Source: Anaerolineaceae bacterium
GTDB taxonomy: Bacteria; Chloroflexota; Anaerolineae; Anaerolineales; E44-bin32
Length of the DNA stretch: 62,151 nt
Assembly (NCBI GenBank): GCA_020350285.1
Contig: CP070708.1
Location: 2,274,296 to 2,336,446 of the forward strand
Direction: 5' to 3'
Shown here in pieces: positions 17,610 to 26,016 of the stretch (the stretch's first letter is position 1; every line of letters starts with the position of its first letter). Made by a program: the position numbers and the translations under genes. The notes under the pieces were generated by a model, which saw only the letters and a list, made by a program, of their open reading frames with translations, had not been told where the DNA came from and did no database searches.

Positions 17610-18575
17610 CTATTCGCCACTCATCCGACGCCGGGTTTTCCGTCGCAGCCAGATCAAGAAAAGGAGCGCTGCCAATCCTACCAGAGTCATCCCAGCGGGA
17701 TTGTCCGGACGCGAGGCGCCTAACTCTGAAATAGGTGCGAGCAGGATGAAGAAGGTCAACGCACCACTTACAAGAGCCAACTTATCCTCATCGGACCATC
17801 CCCCCTCGCCTGACATGTATCTCACCACGATGATGATCAACCACGCCCAGAGCACTGCAGTCAACATCGTGAGCAGCACCGGAACACCGATCTCGGGGAA
17901 AATCCAATGCATGAAAAAGAAAACCAGTGTGCCAGCGAAACCAACTAAACCGAACCACAGAGAGCCAACACTCGGTTCGATGCGTCGCGTCCACCAATGA
18001 GAGGGCATCCGGCGCGCGAGGGCATACAGCCCTACGGTCACAACGAGGGTCACCAGGTATGGCAACGCGGGAGGGCGGTACTCGGTTATAAAGAAGAAGC
18101 CGAAGAGCACAACGGCCAACAGGAGTAGCGAGAGGGTAATCATCCCTCTATGCTCAACCCAGCGCTCACCCCTTTGTTCGGGATATAAGAGCTCAACCAG
18201 GAAGATCGGTATGGTGATACTGTATACGGCGTGGTAGATCGTGAGGAACAAACTCCAGACCCAATTGACCCCGGCCCATCGACCATAAACACCCAGTAAT
18301 CCAAGATCCTGCCAAGCCGGGTTAAAGAACGACTTGACCATCAAGCCCTCCTCAATGACCCCATAGGCCAGCCCTAGAACCAGGATCGTCGGCCAACGTT
18401 TCTCCCAGTGGAGTGCCAACTCGCGCACCAGGATCGCTCCGCTACCATAGAGGGCCGAGAGGAGCAACAGTCCAAATGGATTGAAAAACTCAATCGGTGG
18501 CGCTGACCCCGAGAGCAACTCGCCGATGGCTGGCGCCAGGAAGTAGAGGACCAATGCTGGCGGGATGCGTTTCAT
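17610..18575 (-). CDS. Polytopic membrane protein of unknown function
   Basis: A 321-residue protein with roughly eight to nine hydrophobic helices. The motif YGVIEEGLMVKSFFNP near residue 90, with an acidic EE pair in a helix, is reminiscent of CPBP-type intramembrane proteases but the other CPBP motifs are not evident. The C-terminus is short and basic (LIWLRRKTRRRMSGE). No family can be assigned with confidence. It stands alone between the nitroreductase and an iron-sulfur protein, with more than 170 bp on each side. Confidence 0.75.
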   Translation of the reverse strand: MKRIPPALVLYFLAPAIGELLSGSAPPIEFFNPFGLLLLSALYGSGAILVRELALHWEKRWPTILVLGLAYGVIEEGLMVKSFFNPAWQDLGLLGVYGRWAGVNWVWSLFLTIYHAVYSITIPIFLVELLYPEQRGERWVEHRGMITLSLLLLAVVLFGFFFITEYRPPALPYLVTLVVTVGLYALARRMPSHWWTRRIEPSVGSLWFGLVGFAGTLVFFFMHWIFPEIGVPVLLTMLTAVLWAWLIIIVVRYMSGEGGWSDEDKLALVSGALTFFILLAPISELGASRPDNPAGMTLVGLAALLFLIWLRRKTRRRMSGE

Positions 18576-18712
18576 AGATCTCCCTCCCAGAATGTTATCT
18601 TTCGGACCAAAGGGAGAGAGATTATGTTAGAACGGATACGATGTAATGGGGTACGCATTTAATAACCAATGACTTGCTCGTGTGGCGAAAGAGTCAGGCT
18701 CCCTCACCCCTA

Positions 18713-18735
18713 CCCTCTCCTTAAAAGGGAGAGGG
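18713..18735. repeat. CCCTCTCC / GGAGAGGG hairpin
   Basis: Short inverted repeat CCCTCTCC (18713-18720) and GGAGAGGG (18728-18735) inside the sequence type CTCACCCCTACCCTCTCC, a common bacterial intergenic element. It lies between the iron-sulfur protein gene and the membrane protein gene and may act as a terminator for the former. Confidence 0.5.
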
Positions 18736-18798
18736 GGATTCGTTCCCCTCTCCTCAATGTGCTCTGTGCAAATCCGCAAGCAAGGGATAGCTGTGTAG

Positions 18799-19860
18799 TT
18801 ACAGCACACCTCGCACTTTGGCCAGCTTAATGTACGTCCGGGCGAGGCTGGTTGGGATCTTGGCCTGCTCCTCCTCGGGCTTGCGTACCAAATATAGGCT
18901 TCCGGAAGTGCAGGTCGTCACACACAATCCGCAACCGATACAGCGGTCTAGATCCAGCACCGATACATCACCCACGAGGCTGATGGCATCCATTTGGCAG
19001 CGGATGACACAATCACCACACCCAACACAGATATCTGGATCGGATGCGATCACAAAAGGTGAGGAGACCAAGCTGGCCGGTTTAGGATGCCGCTTGAAAG
19101 CCTTCAACACTTGACAACAGCAACCACAACAACAACAGATGTTGACGATCCGCTTGGAATTACTGGGCTGAAGTACCAGCCCGGTCTCTTCCGCCAGCGC
19201 TAGGATCTCCAACGTCTCGTCTGTATTGATATAGCGCCCAAGGCCATTCTCGACGAAATAATCGGCTGCTGTGCCGAAGACCAGACAAACTTCCAGGGGC
19301 CTGTCGCAGCCCTCTCCGATCATTTGATGCTCGCGTCGGCAAATACACGGCGCAACGGCGATCCTCTCTCGTTCACGCACTAGAGTCTCCGCATGCTCAT
19401 ACGGCATGATTTCACTCTCGACGGTGATGCTTTCCTCCACAGGTATAGTGCGTAATTGTGGAACCTCGCGCCATACCTCGGGCGGAAAAAGATCGGGTAA
19501 GTATTCATTCACATCATGAATCAATTCCAGGTCCAGATTGTTGACTTGGTACTCCCAAATGCCAACGACAAATTGAGAGGCCGAATAGTGAGGAACACCT
19601 CCCTTTTGGCGTCGGAAGATCAAGCCCTTCTTAGACATCGCTTCGAGTTGGGCGGCTACCTGCTCCACCTCCCCATCAACCCTCTCGGCGATCACCTCTG
19701 CTGGCTCGGTTATCATGGTGAGGTTGACGGCTAGCGCCGCCTCCTCCTCAGTAAACAATCGGCGTAGAATGCGAAGTTCGACTCCGCTTTCTGTGGTTGG
19801 GTACCCTCCGGGCAGGTTATCCAAGTGTCTCGCAAGACGTCCGTACACATCCTCTGTCAT
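18799..19860 (-). CDS. Multi-cluster ferredoxin-like protein with poly-cysteine motif
   Basis: A 353-residue cytoplasmic iron-sulfur protein. The first ~100 residues resemble a winged-helix domain (LTMITEPAEVIAERVDGEVEQVAAQLEAM-like segment, basic GLIFRRQKGG). A middle region has CIC (172-174), C185 and C192, and an extraordinary CCCCGCCC run (242-249). Two classical 4Fe-4S motifs follow, CVGCGDCVIRC (278-288) and CIGCGLCVTTC (307-317). Related 4Fe-4S proteins occur in anaerobes with redox enzymes. It is monocistronic here; a GGAGG ribosome site precedes the start. It could be an electron carrier or a redox-sensing regulator. The function is not known to me. Confidence 0.85.
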   Translation of the reverse strand: MTEDVYGRLARHLDNLPGGYPTTESGVELRILRRLFTEEEAALAVNLTMITEPAEVIAERVDGEVEQVAAQLEAMSKKGLIFRRQKGGVPHYSASQFVVGIWEYQVNNLDLELIHDVNEYLPDLFPPEVWREVPQLRTIPVEESITVESEIMPYEHAETLVRERERIAVAPCICRREHQMIGEGCDRPLEVCLVFGTAADYFVENGLGRYINTDETLEILALAEETGLVLQPSNSKRIVNICCCCGCCCQVLKAFKRHPKPASLVSSPFVIASDPDICVGCGDCVIRCQMDAISLVGDVSVLDLDRCIGCGLCVTTCTSGSLYLVRKPEEEQAKIPTSLARTYIKLAKVRGVL

Positions 19861-20173
19861 CAGTTCCTCCGTGGATCCTTTTTAGAATCAAGATCATGGC
19901 CCAACTATCATCGCATTATAGCAAACCTCAACACGGTGAGGGAGCATCCTTTGAAATGACTTGCCGTTAGACCGGGCGATAAGATTTCATGGTAGCGTGC
20001 CGACCCCAACCGCAGAAGCATTTTGCCCAATTTAATTGAGATAACGCAAAACCATCGAGCATCGCCGGTATAACCGGGTCAGGAGGACGTCAGGCTGAAA
20101 CCGGGACACGAGAGCCACAGAGATGTATACTAGAAGCGACCGATGGTCGGAACTTGTTTCTTTAAGGTGTGTG
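19861..20173. other. Divergent intergenic region with TetR promoter
   Basis: No gene is seen. On the plus strand a sigma-70-like promoter is visible: GGGACA (20103-20108), a 17-base spacer and TATACT (20126-20131). Transcription from it would start after 20123, which excludes the in-frame ATG at 20123 as the TetR start and supports the ATG at 20174. Confidence 0.5.
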
Positions 20174-20770
20174 ATGCCAAGAGGGATTCCCATCTCCGAA
20201 AGGATGCGCCAACGGATGCGTCATCGCATCTTCAATGTCGCCGCGCGTCTCTTCCTCAAGCAAGGCTACCATGAGACCTCGATGCGAGAAGTGGCAGAGG
20301 CGGCAGGGATGGGAAAATCCACTCTTTATGATTACTTCCCAAGTAAGGAGGAGATCCTGCTCTACTTTGTAGAACAAGAGATGGATGCGACTCACCAAGA
20401 TGCGGTTCAGATCGCAGCCATGAATCTACCCGTAGAGGAAAAGCTACGACGCATCCTCGGGTCTTTATGGGTATATCTTGATGAGAATAGAGAGATGGCT
20501 GTGTTGATTGACCGGGAGTCTTCCAGGCTTGGGGAGAGAGCGAACCAGCGGATCGCCTCCCGACGCGAGAATTATCGAAAAATCCTTGAGAGCGTCCTCC
20601 GCCAAGGCATTCAGGACGGGATTTTTCGATCGGTGAATCCAACCTTGGCCGCCTCGGCGCTGCACAGCATGATGACCATGCCTTGGTTGGAACAAGGAGA
20701 GCATGAAGATATAATCGAGACTGCAGATGAATTGATTGACTTATTTCTTGGCGGTATTAAAGTCCATTAG
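20174..20770 (+). CDS. TetR-family transcriptional regulator
   Basis: A 198-residue TetR repressor. The HTH is IFNVAARLFLKQGYHETSMREVAEAAGMGKSTLYDYFPSKEEIL, split here as the usual helix set at residues ~14-57, and the C-terminal helical ligand domain is unassigned. The start at 20174 (MPRGIPISERM) is preferred because a promoter -10 element overlaps the alternative upstream start at 20123. It is followed 62 bp later by a flavin reductase-family gene on the same strand, its likely regulatory target. Confidence 0.88.
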   Translation: MPRGIPISERMRQRMRHRIFNVAARLFLKQGYHETSMREVAEAAGMGKSTLYDYFPSKEEILLYFVEQEMDATHQDAVQIAAMNLPVEEKLRRILGSLWVYLDENREMAVLIDRESSRLGERANQRIASRRENYRKILESVLRQGIQDGIFRSVNPTLAASALHSMMTMPWLEQGEHEDIIETADELIDLFLGGIKVH

Positions 20771-20832
20771 GTTCTACCCCTCCCTGCGCGACAGATGGTC
20801 GCTCCACAAAGAACAATAGAAAGCGAGAGATC

Positions 20833-21390
20833 ATGAATGATAAGCAAGCCGTGACGACTTTCCACTACCTGCTGCATCCATACAACACCTCATTAGTGAC
20901 CTGCTGCGACACCGAGGGCAAGTCCAATATCATCACCATCGCATGGCTCATCCCTGTGAGTGTCAGCCCCCCTCTTGTTGGAATGAGTATTGGTCCCTCA
21001 CGCTTTTCCTATGGATTGATTCGTGAAACAGGCGAGTTTGTGATCAATGTCGCTCCATATGACATCGCCCGTCAAGTGCTCTTCTGCGGTCGCCGCTCCG
21101 GGCGGGAGATGGACAAATTTGCTGAAACCGGGCTTACACCCATGGAAGCACAGCACGTTCGACCACCAGTTATCGAGGAGTGTGTTGCACACCTTGAGTG
21201 TCGTGTGGTGCAAGACATCGAAGCCGGTGACCATCAGATCGTGGTCGGTGAGGTGTTGGCAGCATACGCAAATCACGGGATCCTTGAAGAGAACGGTTTA
21301 TACCGCCTGGACCAAGTCCAAACCCTGTTCCACTTGGGCAGAAATTGGTTCACCAGTACAGGAGCTGAATGCGAGAAGATTTCACTGTGA
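20833..21390 (+). CDS. Flavin reductase-like FMN-binding split-barrel protein
   Basis: A 185-residue protein of the flavin reductase-like domain family, with NIITIAWLIPVSVSPPLVGMS near residue 35 (the FMN-binding barrel), SRFSYGLIRETGEFVIN and the C-terminal GDHQIVVGEV. Such proteins bind FMN and act as flavin reductases, or as oxygen or NO-detoxifying redox partners in anaerobes. It follows the TetR gene on the same strand. A GAGAGA-type ribosome site lies upstream of the ATG. The substrate is unassigned. Confidence 0.88.
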   Translation: MNDKQAVTTFHYLLHPYNTSLVTCCDTEGKSNIITIAWLIPVSVSPPLVGMSIGPSRFSYGLIRETGEFVINVAPYDIARQVLFCGRRSGREMDKFAETGLTPMEAQHVRPPVIEECVAHLECRVVQDIEAGDHQIVVGEVLAAYANHGILEENGLYRLDQVQTLFHLGRNWFTSTGAECEKISL

Positions 21391-21506
21391 TGCTTGACCG
21401 CCCACATTGACCTTGGGAGAAACAGGTCACACTCGGGGGTGGATTGTTATATCGTGGGTTAACCAAAGCTATTACGTCCAGATGGTCGCGCACCACGCTC
21501 TTATCC

Positions 21507-22625
21507 TCAGCCCTCAATGGGCGGTTGATCCGTAGCCTGTAAGATCGTAGTTGAGATCGCCCGATCGATCTTCCCCATGGGATATTCTCTCAGTTGCTCT
21601 GGAGATACCCATCGAATCTCCGAATGATCAATCGCTTGAGGTTCTCCCCTGATCAGTTTGCATTCGAAAGCGTGTACGGTGACACGAAAGTGTGTATAGG
21701 CATGGTCGAAAACGCCTAGCCTCGCACCTACCTCGATCTCAACGCCTATTTCTTCACCTATCTCACGACGCAGACATGATTCCAACGTCTCCTCCGGCTC
21801 AAGCCGCCCCCCGGGGAATTCCCACAACCCTCCCAGAAGCACGCCCTCTGGTCTGCGTCCGATTAACACATGCTCACCATCTCGCAAAACGGCCGCCGTT
21901 ACAGTGATGTGGGGGATCTGCTTTCTTGGTGGTTTCATCGGTCGCTCATCCTGAACACCCCGCTTGAGAGCCAGACAGGACCGGACGAGAGGGCACGCAT
22001 CGCAATTGGGCGTGCGCGGGAGACACACCATCGCCCCCAAATCCATCAAGGCCTGATTGAAGGCGGATGATTGACCTGATGGACATTCTCTCAACGCCCA
22101 TGACCTTAAACAGCGTTCCCCTTCCGATGAACGGGGGTCGATCGTCAGATCGATGAGGCGCGAGAGCACCCGTCGTAAGTTGCCATCGATGGCGATGACA
22201 TCTTGGTTGAACGCAATCGCAGCGATGGCCGCTGCTGTATAAGGCCCGATCCCAGGCAGATCTCTGAGTTTGTCCACCTCATTTGGTAGCTTGCCATCGT
22301 ATTCGACGACAAGGATGTGCGCCGCTTGGTGGAGATTGTGCGCCCGTCGGTAATAACCCAACCCCTCCCACATCCTCAGCACCTCGTCACGAGAGGCCGA
22401 TGCGAAAGCTTCTACGGTCGGAAAGCGATCCATCCAGCGCAAATAATAAGGAACGACCGTGTCGGCGCGAGTCTGCTGCAACATCACCTCTGAAACCCAT
22501 ACCGCATATGGGTCTCGTTGACGACGCCAAGGTAAATCGCGGGCATGTTCTGCATACCAAGCGAGGAGCGCCTGCGCTATTGTGGAAGCCATGTGAGGGA
22601 TTGTACCGGTCTCACTGAGAATCAT
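21507..22625 (-). CDS. mutY: A/G-specific adenine DNA glycosylase MutY with intact C-terminal Nudix box
   Basis: MutY removes adenine mispaired with 8-oxoguanine. Seen here: the helix-hairpin-helix region LPGIGPYTAAAIAAIAFN, the catalytic Glu in SEVMLQQT, the Asp in IDGNLRRVLSR, and the [4Fe-4S] motif CLPRTPNCDACPLVRSC with the exact C-x6-C-x2-C-x5-C spacing. The C-terminal third is Nudix-fold and, unusually for MutY, retains a full Nudix box (GGRLEPEETLESCLRR continuing EIGEEIGV). It could therefore still hydrolyse 8-oxo-dGTP-like substrates. An ATG at 22592 (MASTIAQALL) is an alternative start. Length 372 is normal for the family. Confidence 0.93.
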   Translation of the reverse strand: MILSETGTIPHMASTIAQALLAWYAEHARDLPWRRQRDPYAVWVSEVMLQQTRADTVVPYYLRWMDRFPTVEAFASASRDEVLRMWEGLGYYRRAHNLHQAAHILVVEYDGKLPNEVDKLRDLPGIGPYTAAAIAAIAFNQDVIAIDGNLRRVLSRLIDLTIDPRSSEGERCLRSWALRECPSGQSSAFNQALMDLGAMVCLPRTPNCDACPLVRSCLALKRGVQDERPMKPPRKQIPHITVTAAVLRDGEHVLIGRRPEGVLLGGLWEFPGGRLEPEETLESCLRREIGEEIGVEIEVGARLGVFDHAYTHFRVTVHAFECKLIRGEPQAIDHSEIRWVSPEQLREYPMGKIDRAISTTILQATDQPPIEG

Positions 22626-22647
22626 TCAAGGTATTAAGGGGATTGGG

Positions 22648-22733
22648 GATTAGGGGTCAGGGATAAGGTTTTCGCCTTGATCCCTGACCCCTAATCCCTT
22701 AACACCGTAGGGGCGACCGGCCGGTCGCCCCTA
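22648..22733. repeat. Two adjacent perfect palindromes (REP-like)
   Basis: Element 1: GATTAGGGGTCAGGGAT (22648-22664) and its exact inverse at 22680-22696, loop 15 bases. Element 2: TAGGGGCGACCGG (22708-22720) followed directly by its inverse (22721-22733), a 26-bp palindrome without a loop. They lie between the mutY start and the kinase stop. Element 1 recurs, with point changes, at 59293-59363. Confidence 0.85.
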
Positions 22734-22779
22734 GAAACGGAAATTTGCGCATTCAGTAGATAAAATAAACAATACCCCC

Positions 22780-25710
22780 TCACACGATCCGATTCTCAAG
22801 AACCTCGCGGATCAATTGTGCCAGAGCGTCGGAACGCATGGGTTTCTGAAGCCACGTGACCCCCTTCTGGTCCAAGAGCTCTCGCGTCCCCGCTCCTAGT
22901 GGATAACCGCTCATGAGAACAACCTTGGTGGCCAACCCTCTTTCGATTAACTCTTGGTACAGCTCAACGCCCCCCATGGTGGGCATCACCATGTCACTCA
23001 AAACCAAATCAATCGCACCATCAAAGTTTTCAATGATCTCCAGCGCCTCCTTGCCATCTGAGGCCGATACCACACGATAATTCAACGTCTCGAGGATCTC
23101 TCGCACAGCTGTCTGTGTGGCCACATTGTCCTCGACGACCAGGATGGTCTCGCCTTTGCCATCGATTAAGTTAGATGAAAGAGCCTCGACAGACGCCCAT
23201 TCTGGCGCCTCGATCGCGGGAAGGTAGATGATGAAGGTCGTCCCTGCACCTACCTCGCTCTTGACATCAATATATCCGTCATGTTGCTTCACAATACCGT
23301 AGACTTGTGCCAATCCTAATCCGCTCCCCTCTCCTGGGCTTTTCGTAGTGAAGAAGGGTTCAAAGATATGAGGTAGGTCATAGGGTTCTATCCCAACACC
23401 CGTGTCAGATACGCGTAATTGCAACCAGGCACCTGGAGCCATATCTCGGAAGGGAGGTGGTTCATCGGTTTCCACCAATAAGCGAGAGAGTTCGAAACAC
23501 AGTTCCCCGCCCTCGGGCATGGCGTCCCGTGCGTTGAAGGCCAAGTTCATCAGGCTCTGTTGTATCCGGGCCGGATCAGCGTTGACGACATAATTCTCCG
23601 TGCCATGATCGAACTTGACCTGGATACCCTCGGGAAGCGTTCTCGCCAATAGCTTCTGGGTATCGTCAAGGAAAAGCGCTAAGTCCATCGGGGTTTGATC
23701 CATAACCGTGCGACGACTGTAGTCCAGGATTTGCCTCGTCAGGGTGGCAGCCCGCTCAGCTTGCTCATAGATCGTCATCATGCGTTCACGGTCTTTGGTC
23801 GAGAGTTCGGCTCTCTTGAGCAACATTTCACTGTAGAGAATGATCGCCCCCAAGATGTTGTTGAAATCGTGAGCGATCCCGGCCGCTAATTGCCCCACGG
23901 CGGCAAGTCGGTCCTGCAGTTGGATACGCTTCTGGGTTTCCCGCTCCGCGGTGACGTCGCGTATGACCAGCACCCAACCACCGACCTGGGGGCCGGTCTC
24001 CATCTGCTGCGTGACGACCTCGTAATACCTGCGCGGTCCATCGATCGTCACCTCATGGAAATTCTTGCCTCGGGAAGGAGGTCTTAAGAGAGTCTCAATG
24101 GTTTGATCCCCGAGCTGGGTGAGGACCTCCCCCACACCCACCCCGGCCAGGGTCTTAAGATGGTCCTCGGCGACGGGGTTGGTGACCACAATTCTCCTCT
24201 CGGCATCAAGCGCAACAACACCGTCCCCAATGCTGCGTAAGGTGACCGCCAGTCTCTCTCGCTCGGCCGCCAACGCATCCTCCGCTCGCTTGCGCTCGGT
24301 GATATCGCGTGTAACGGTAATAATCTCTAGTGGTCCCACGCTGTCTTCACCGGAGGTGATAATCCGACGACCGGTTGTCTCTACCCAGATGTAATCACCG
24401 CTCTTGCGGCGGAGGCGATAGGTATAGGATTTAGGTGTAGGATCGACCAGAAGCTTGGTCATCCCTTCAACAAATTCATCAAGATCGTCGGAGTGGATGA
24501 GGCCAAAGATCCTGTGTCCGATCATGTCCTCCGGCTCGTATCCAAGTAGCGGGCGACAAGTCGGCGAAACGAAAAGGCACACCCCGTCCGGATCGTGGCG
24601 GGCGATCATATCCGTGGATTGTTCAGCCAGTAAGGGATATTTCTCCACGCTCTCGCGCAGGGCTTTTTCTATCTGTTTCCGTCGGCTGATATCACGAAAA
24701 ACCGCTGCACGACACGCCAAACGCCCAATCCTGCCATCCACCGGGGAGATGCGAATATCGAAGGTCCGTACGTCCCCATTAACTACAAGGTCTGCTTCTA
24801 CCCCAAATACATCCTCACAGCCCGAGACCCCGATCACACTCGGCCACGATGGCCATCCCTCCTCTACAGATTGTCCAATCAACTCATATACTGGGCGCCC
24901 GATGATCCGCGCGGCGGCAGGATTTAAATCAACAATGCGATTCTCGGCGTCGAGCACGATCACCGCATCGCTCATCCCTTCGACCACAGCGCCTCGTGCC
25001 ACAGAAACGAGATTATTCGATTTGATGCGCCACATTCCCCATGCGATCAGCGGCATCGTGATCGCTAACGCAAGGGCTGTGGAATCAACCTGCGGGTCTA
25101 ATTGCAAGCCCATAATGTCGAGCAAGCTGATCAACCCCAGAGAAAAAAGCGCGATCAACAACACACTTGCCTGCCAGCTGTGGATACGCCGGGATCGGAC
25201 CAACATTCGTGCAAGTATGAATGCTCCAATACCCAACATCAAATATGAATGTAGGACTAAGATCCAGAACCCAAGGGCACGATCTTTGACCAAGTGGGAA
25301 TGTGGGCTAAATTCCGGCAGATTAACACTTGACCAAATCAATCCGTGATATTCATTTGTCAGGATCAAGGCTATCAAGACAAGGGGAAGTATGCTGAGTG
25401 AGACCAATCTACGGCGGTTAAGCCAATCCTCTCCGCCTGTATATTGCTGGATATAAATAACCCACCCGGTAGGGATGATGAGAAGGCCTACAAACTGGAT
25501 TTTATCCCATAGGATCTTGCTTGCGAGGCTGAGGCTACCTGCCTCATACGCTCCACCTAGAATCCAAGCCGCACTAGCGAGGAGAAGTATGGCGCCGATC
25601 TTGCTCGCTCGCCCGTTATCCTCGCGCCGAAAGATGTAGATCGCCAACGTGATCAGCAAGATGACCGCTGCCAAGGAGATGGCGACGTAAGCTGTCACCT
25701 GCCAGGCCAT
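22780..25710 (-). CDS. Hybrid sensor histidine kinase: 7TM sensor, three PAS, kinase, receiver
   Basis: A 976-residue membrane kinase. The first ~230 residues are a seven-helix sensor of the HisKA_7TM type. Three PAS domains follow (DAVIVLDAENRIVDLNPAAARI; DMIARHDPDGVCLFVSPTC; DGVVALDAERRIVVTNPVAED, each at the core strand). The phospho-accepting His is in AAGIAHDFNNILG, the ATP-binding domain has DTGVGIEP and GEGSGLGLAQVYGIVKQHDG, and a C-terminal receiver has LVVEDN, the phospho-Asp in LVLSDMVMP and the KP lysine in WLQKPM. The HDFNN type H-box assigns it to the NtrB-like group. No cognate regulator gene is adjacent, and the receiver may serve as internal output or relay. Confidence 0.92.
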   Translation of the reverse strand: MAWQVTAYVAISLAAVILLITLAIYIFRREDNGRASKIGAILLLASAAWILGGAYEAGSLSLASKILWDKIQFVGLLIIPTGWVIYIQQYTGGEDWLNRRRLVSLSILPLVLIALILTNEYHGLIWSSVNLPEFSPHSHLVKDRALGFWILVLHSYLMLGIGAFILARMLVRSRRIHSWQASVLLIALFSLGLISLLDIMGLQLDPQVDSTALALAITMPLIAWGMWRIKSNNLVSVARGAVVEGMSDAVIVLDAENRIVDLNPAAARIIGRPVYELIGQSVEEGWPSWPSVIGVSGCEDVFGVEADLVVNGDVRTFDIRISPVDGRIGRLACRAAVFRDISRRKQIEKALRESVEKYPLLAEQSTDMIARHDPDGVCLFVSPTCRPLLGYEPEDMIGHRIFGLIHSDDLDEFVEGMTKLLVDPTPKSYTYRLRRKSGDYIWVETTGRRIITSGEDSVGPLEIITVTRDITERKRAEDALAAERERLAVTLRSIGDGVVALDAERRIVVTNPVAEDHLKTLAGVGVGEVLTQLGDQTIETLLRPPSRGKNFHEVTIDGPRRYYEVVTQQMETGPQVGGWVLVIRDVTAERETQKRIQLQDRLAAVGQLAAGIAHDFNNILGAIILYSEMLLKRAELSTKDRERMMTIYEQAERAATLTRQILDYSRRTVMDQTPMDLALFLDDTQKLLARTLPEGIQVKFDHGTENYVVNADPARIQQSLMNLAFNARDAMPEGGELCFELSRLLVETDEPPPFRDMAPGAWLQLRVSDTGVGIEPYDLPHIFEPFFTTKSPGEGSGLGLAQVYGIVKQHDGYIDVKSEVGAGTTFIIYLPAIEAPEWASVEALSSNLIDGKGETILVVEDNVATQTAVREILETLNYRVVSASDGKEALEIIENFDGAIDLVLSDMVMPTMGGVELYQELIERGLATKVVLMSGYPLGAGTRELLDQKGVTWLQKPMRSDALAQLIREVLENRIV

Positions 25711-26016
25711 CGCCCCTTACTCCACAGTTGTGATATCACGAGTTTGTCTTTCACACACACCCATCCTTGGTCGCTCCGTCCGGTGGTCGTCCTGCGCCAA
25801 GCTAGCCCGCTTCGCTCACAATCCTTCAAAGCTCATGGACAACATCCGCGAAAGTTTTACCAACGGTGGAGCACCCTCGGGATCAACTGTCATCATAGAC
25901 CAAAACTCCGCTCCGCCACCTTACGACCTCCATACAATTTTTGGCTCTCGTTTAGGTCATTTGTAAGGCCATGAATCTCCTCATCGAAGATGGACTCCTG
26001 GCCCAGTCGACCAAGA
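25711..26016. other. Spacer between the two kinase genes, no gene seen
   Basis: About 300 bp with no convincing ORF, hairpin or promoter. The short frames in it have no ribosome site and no protein-like composition. Confidence 0.5.
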
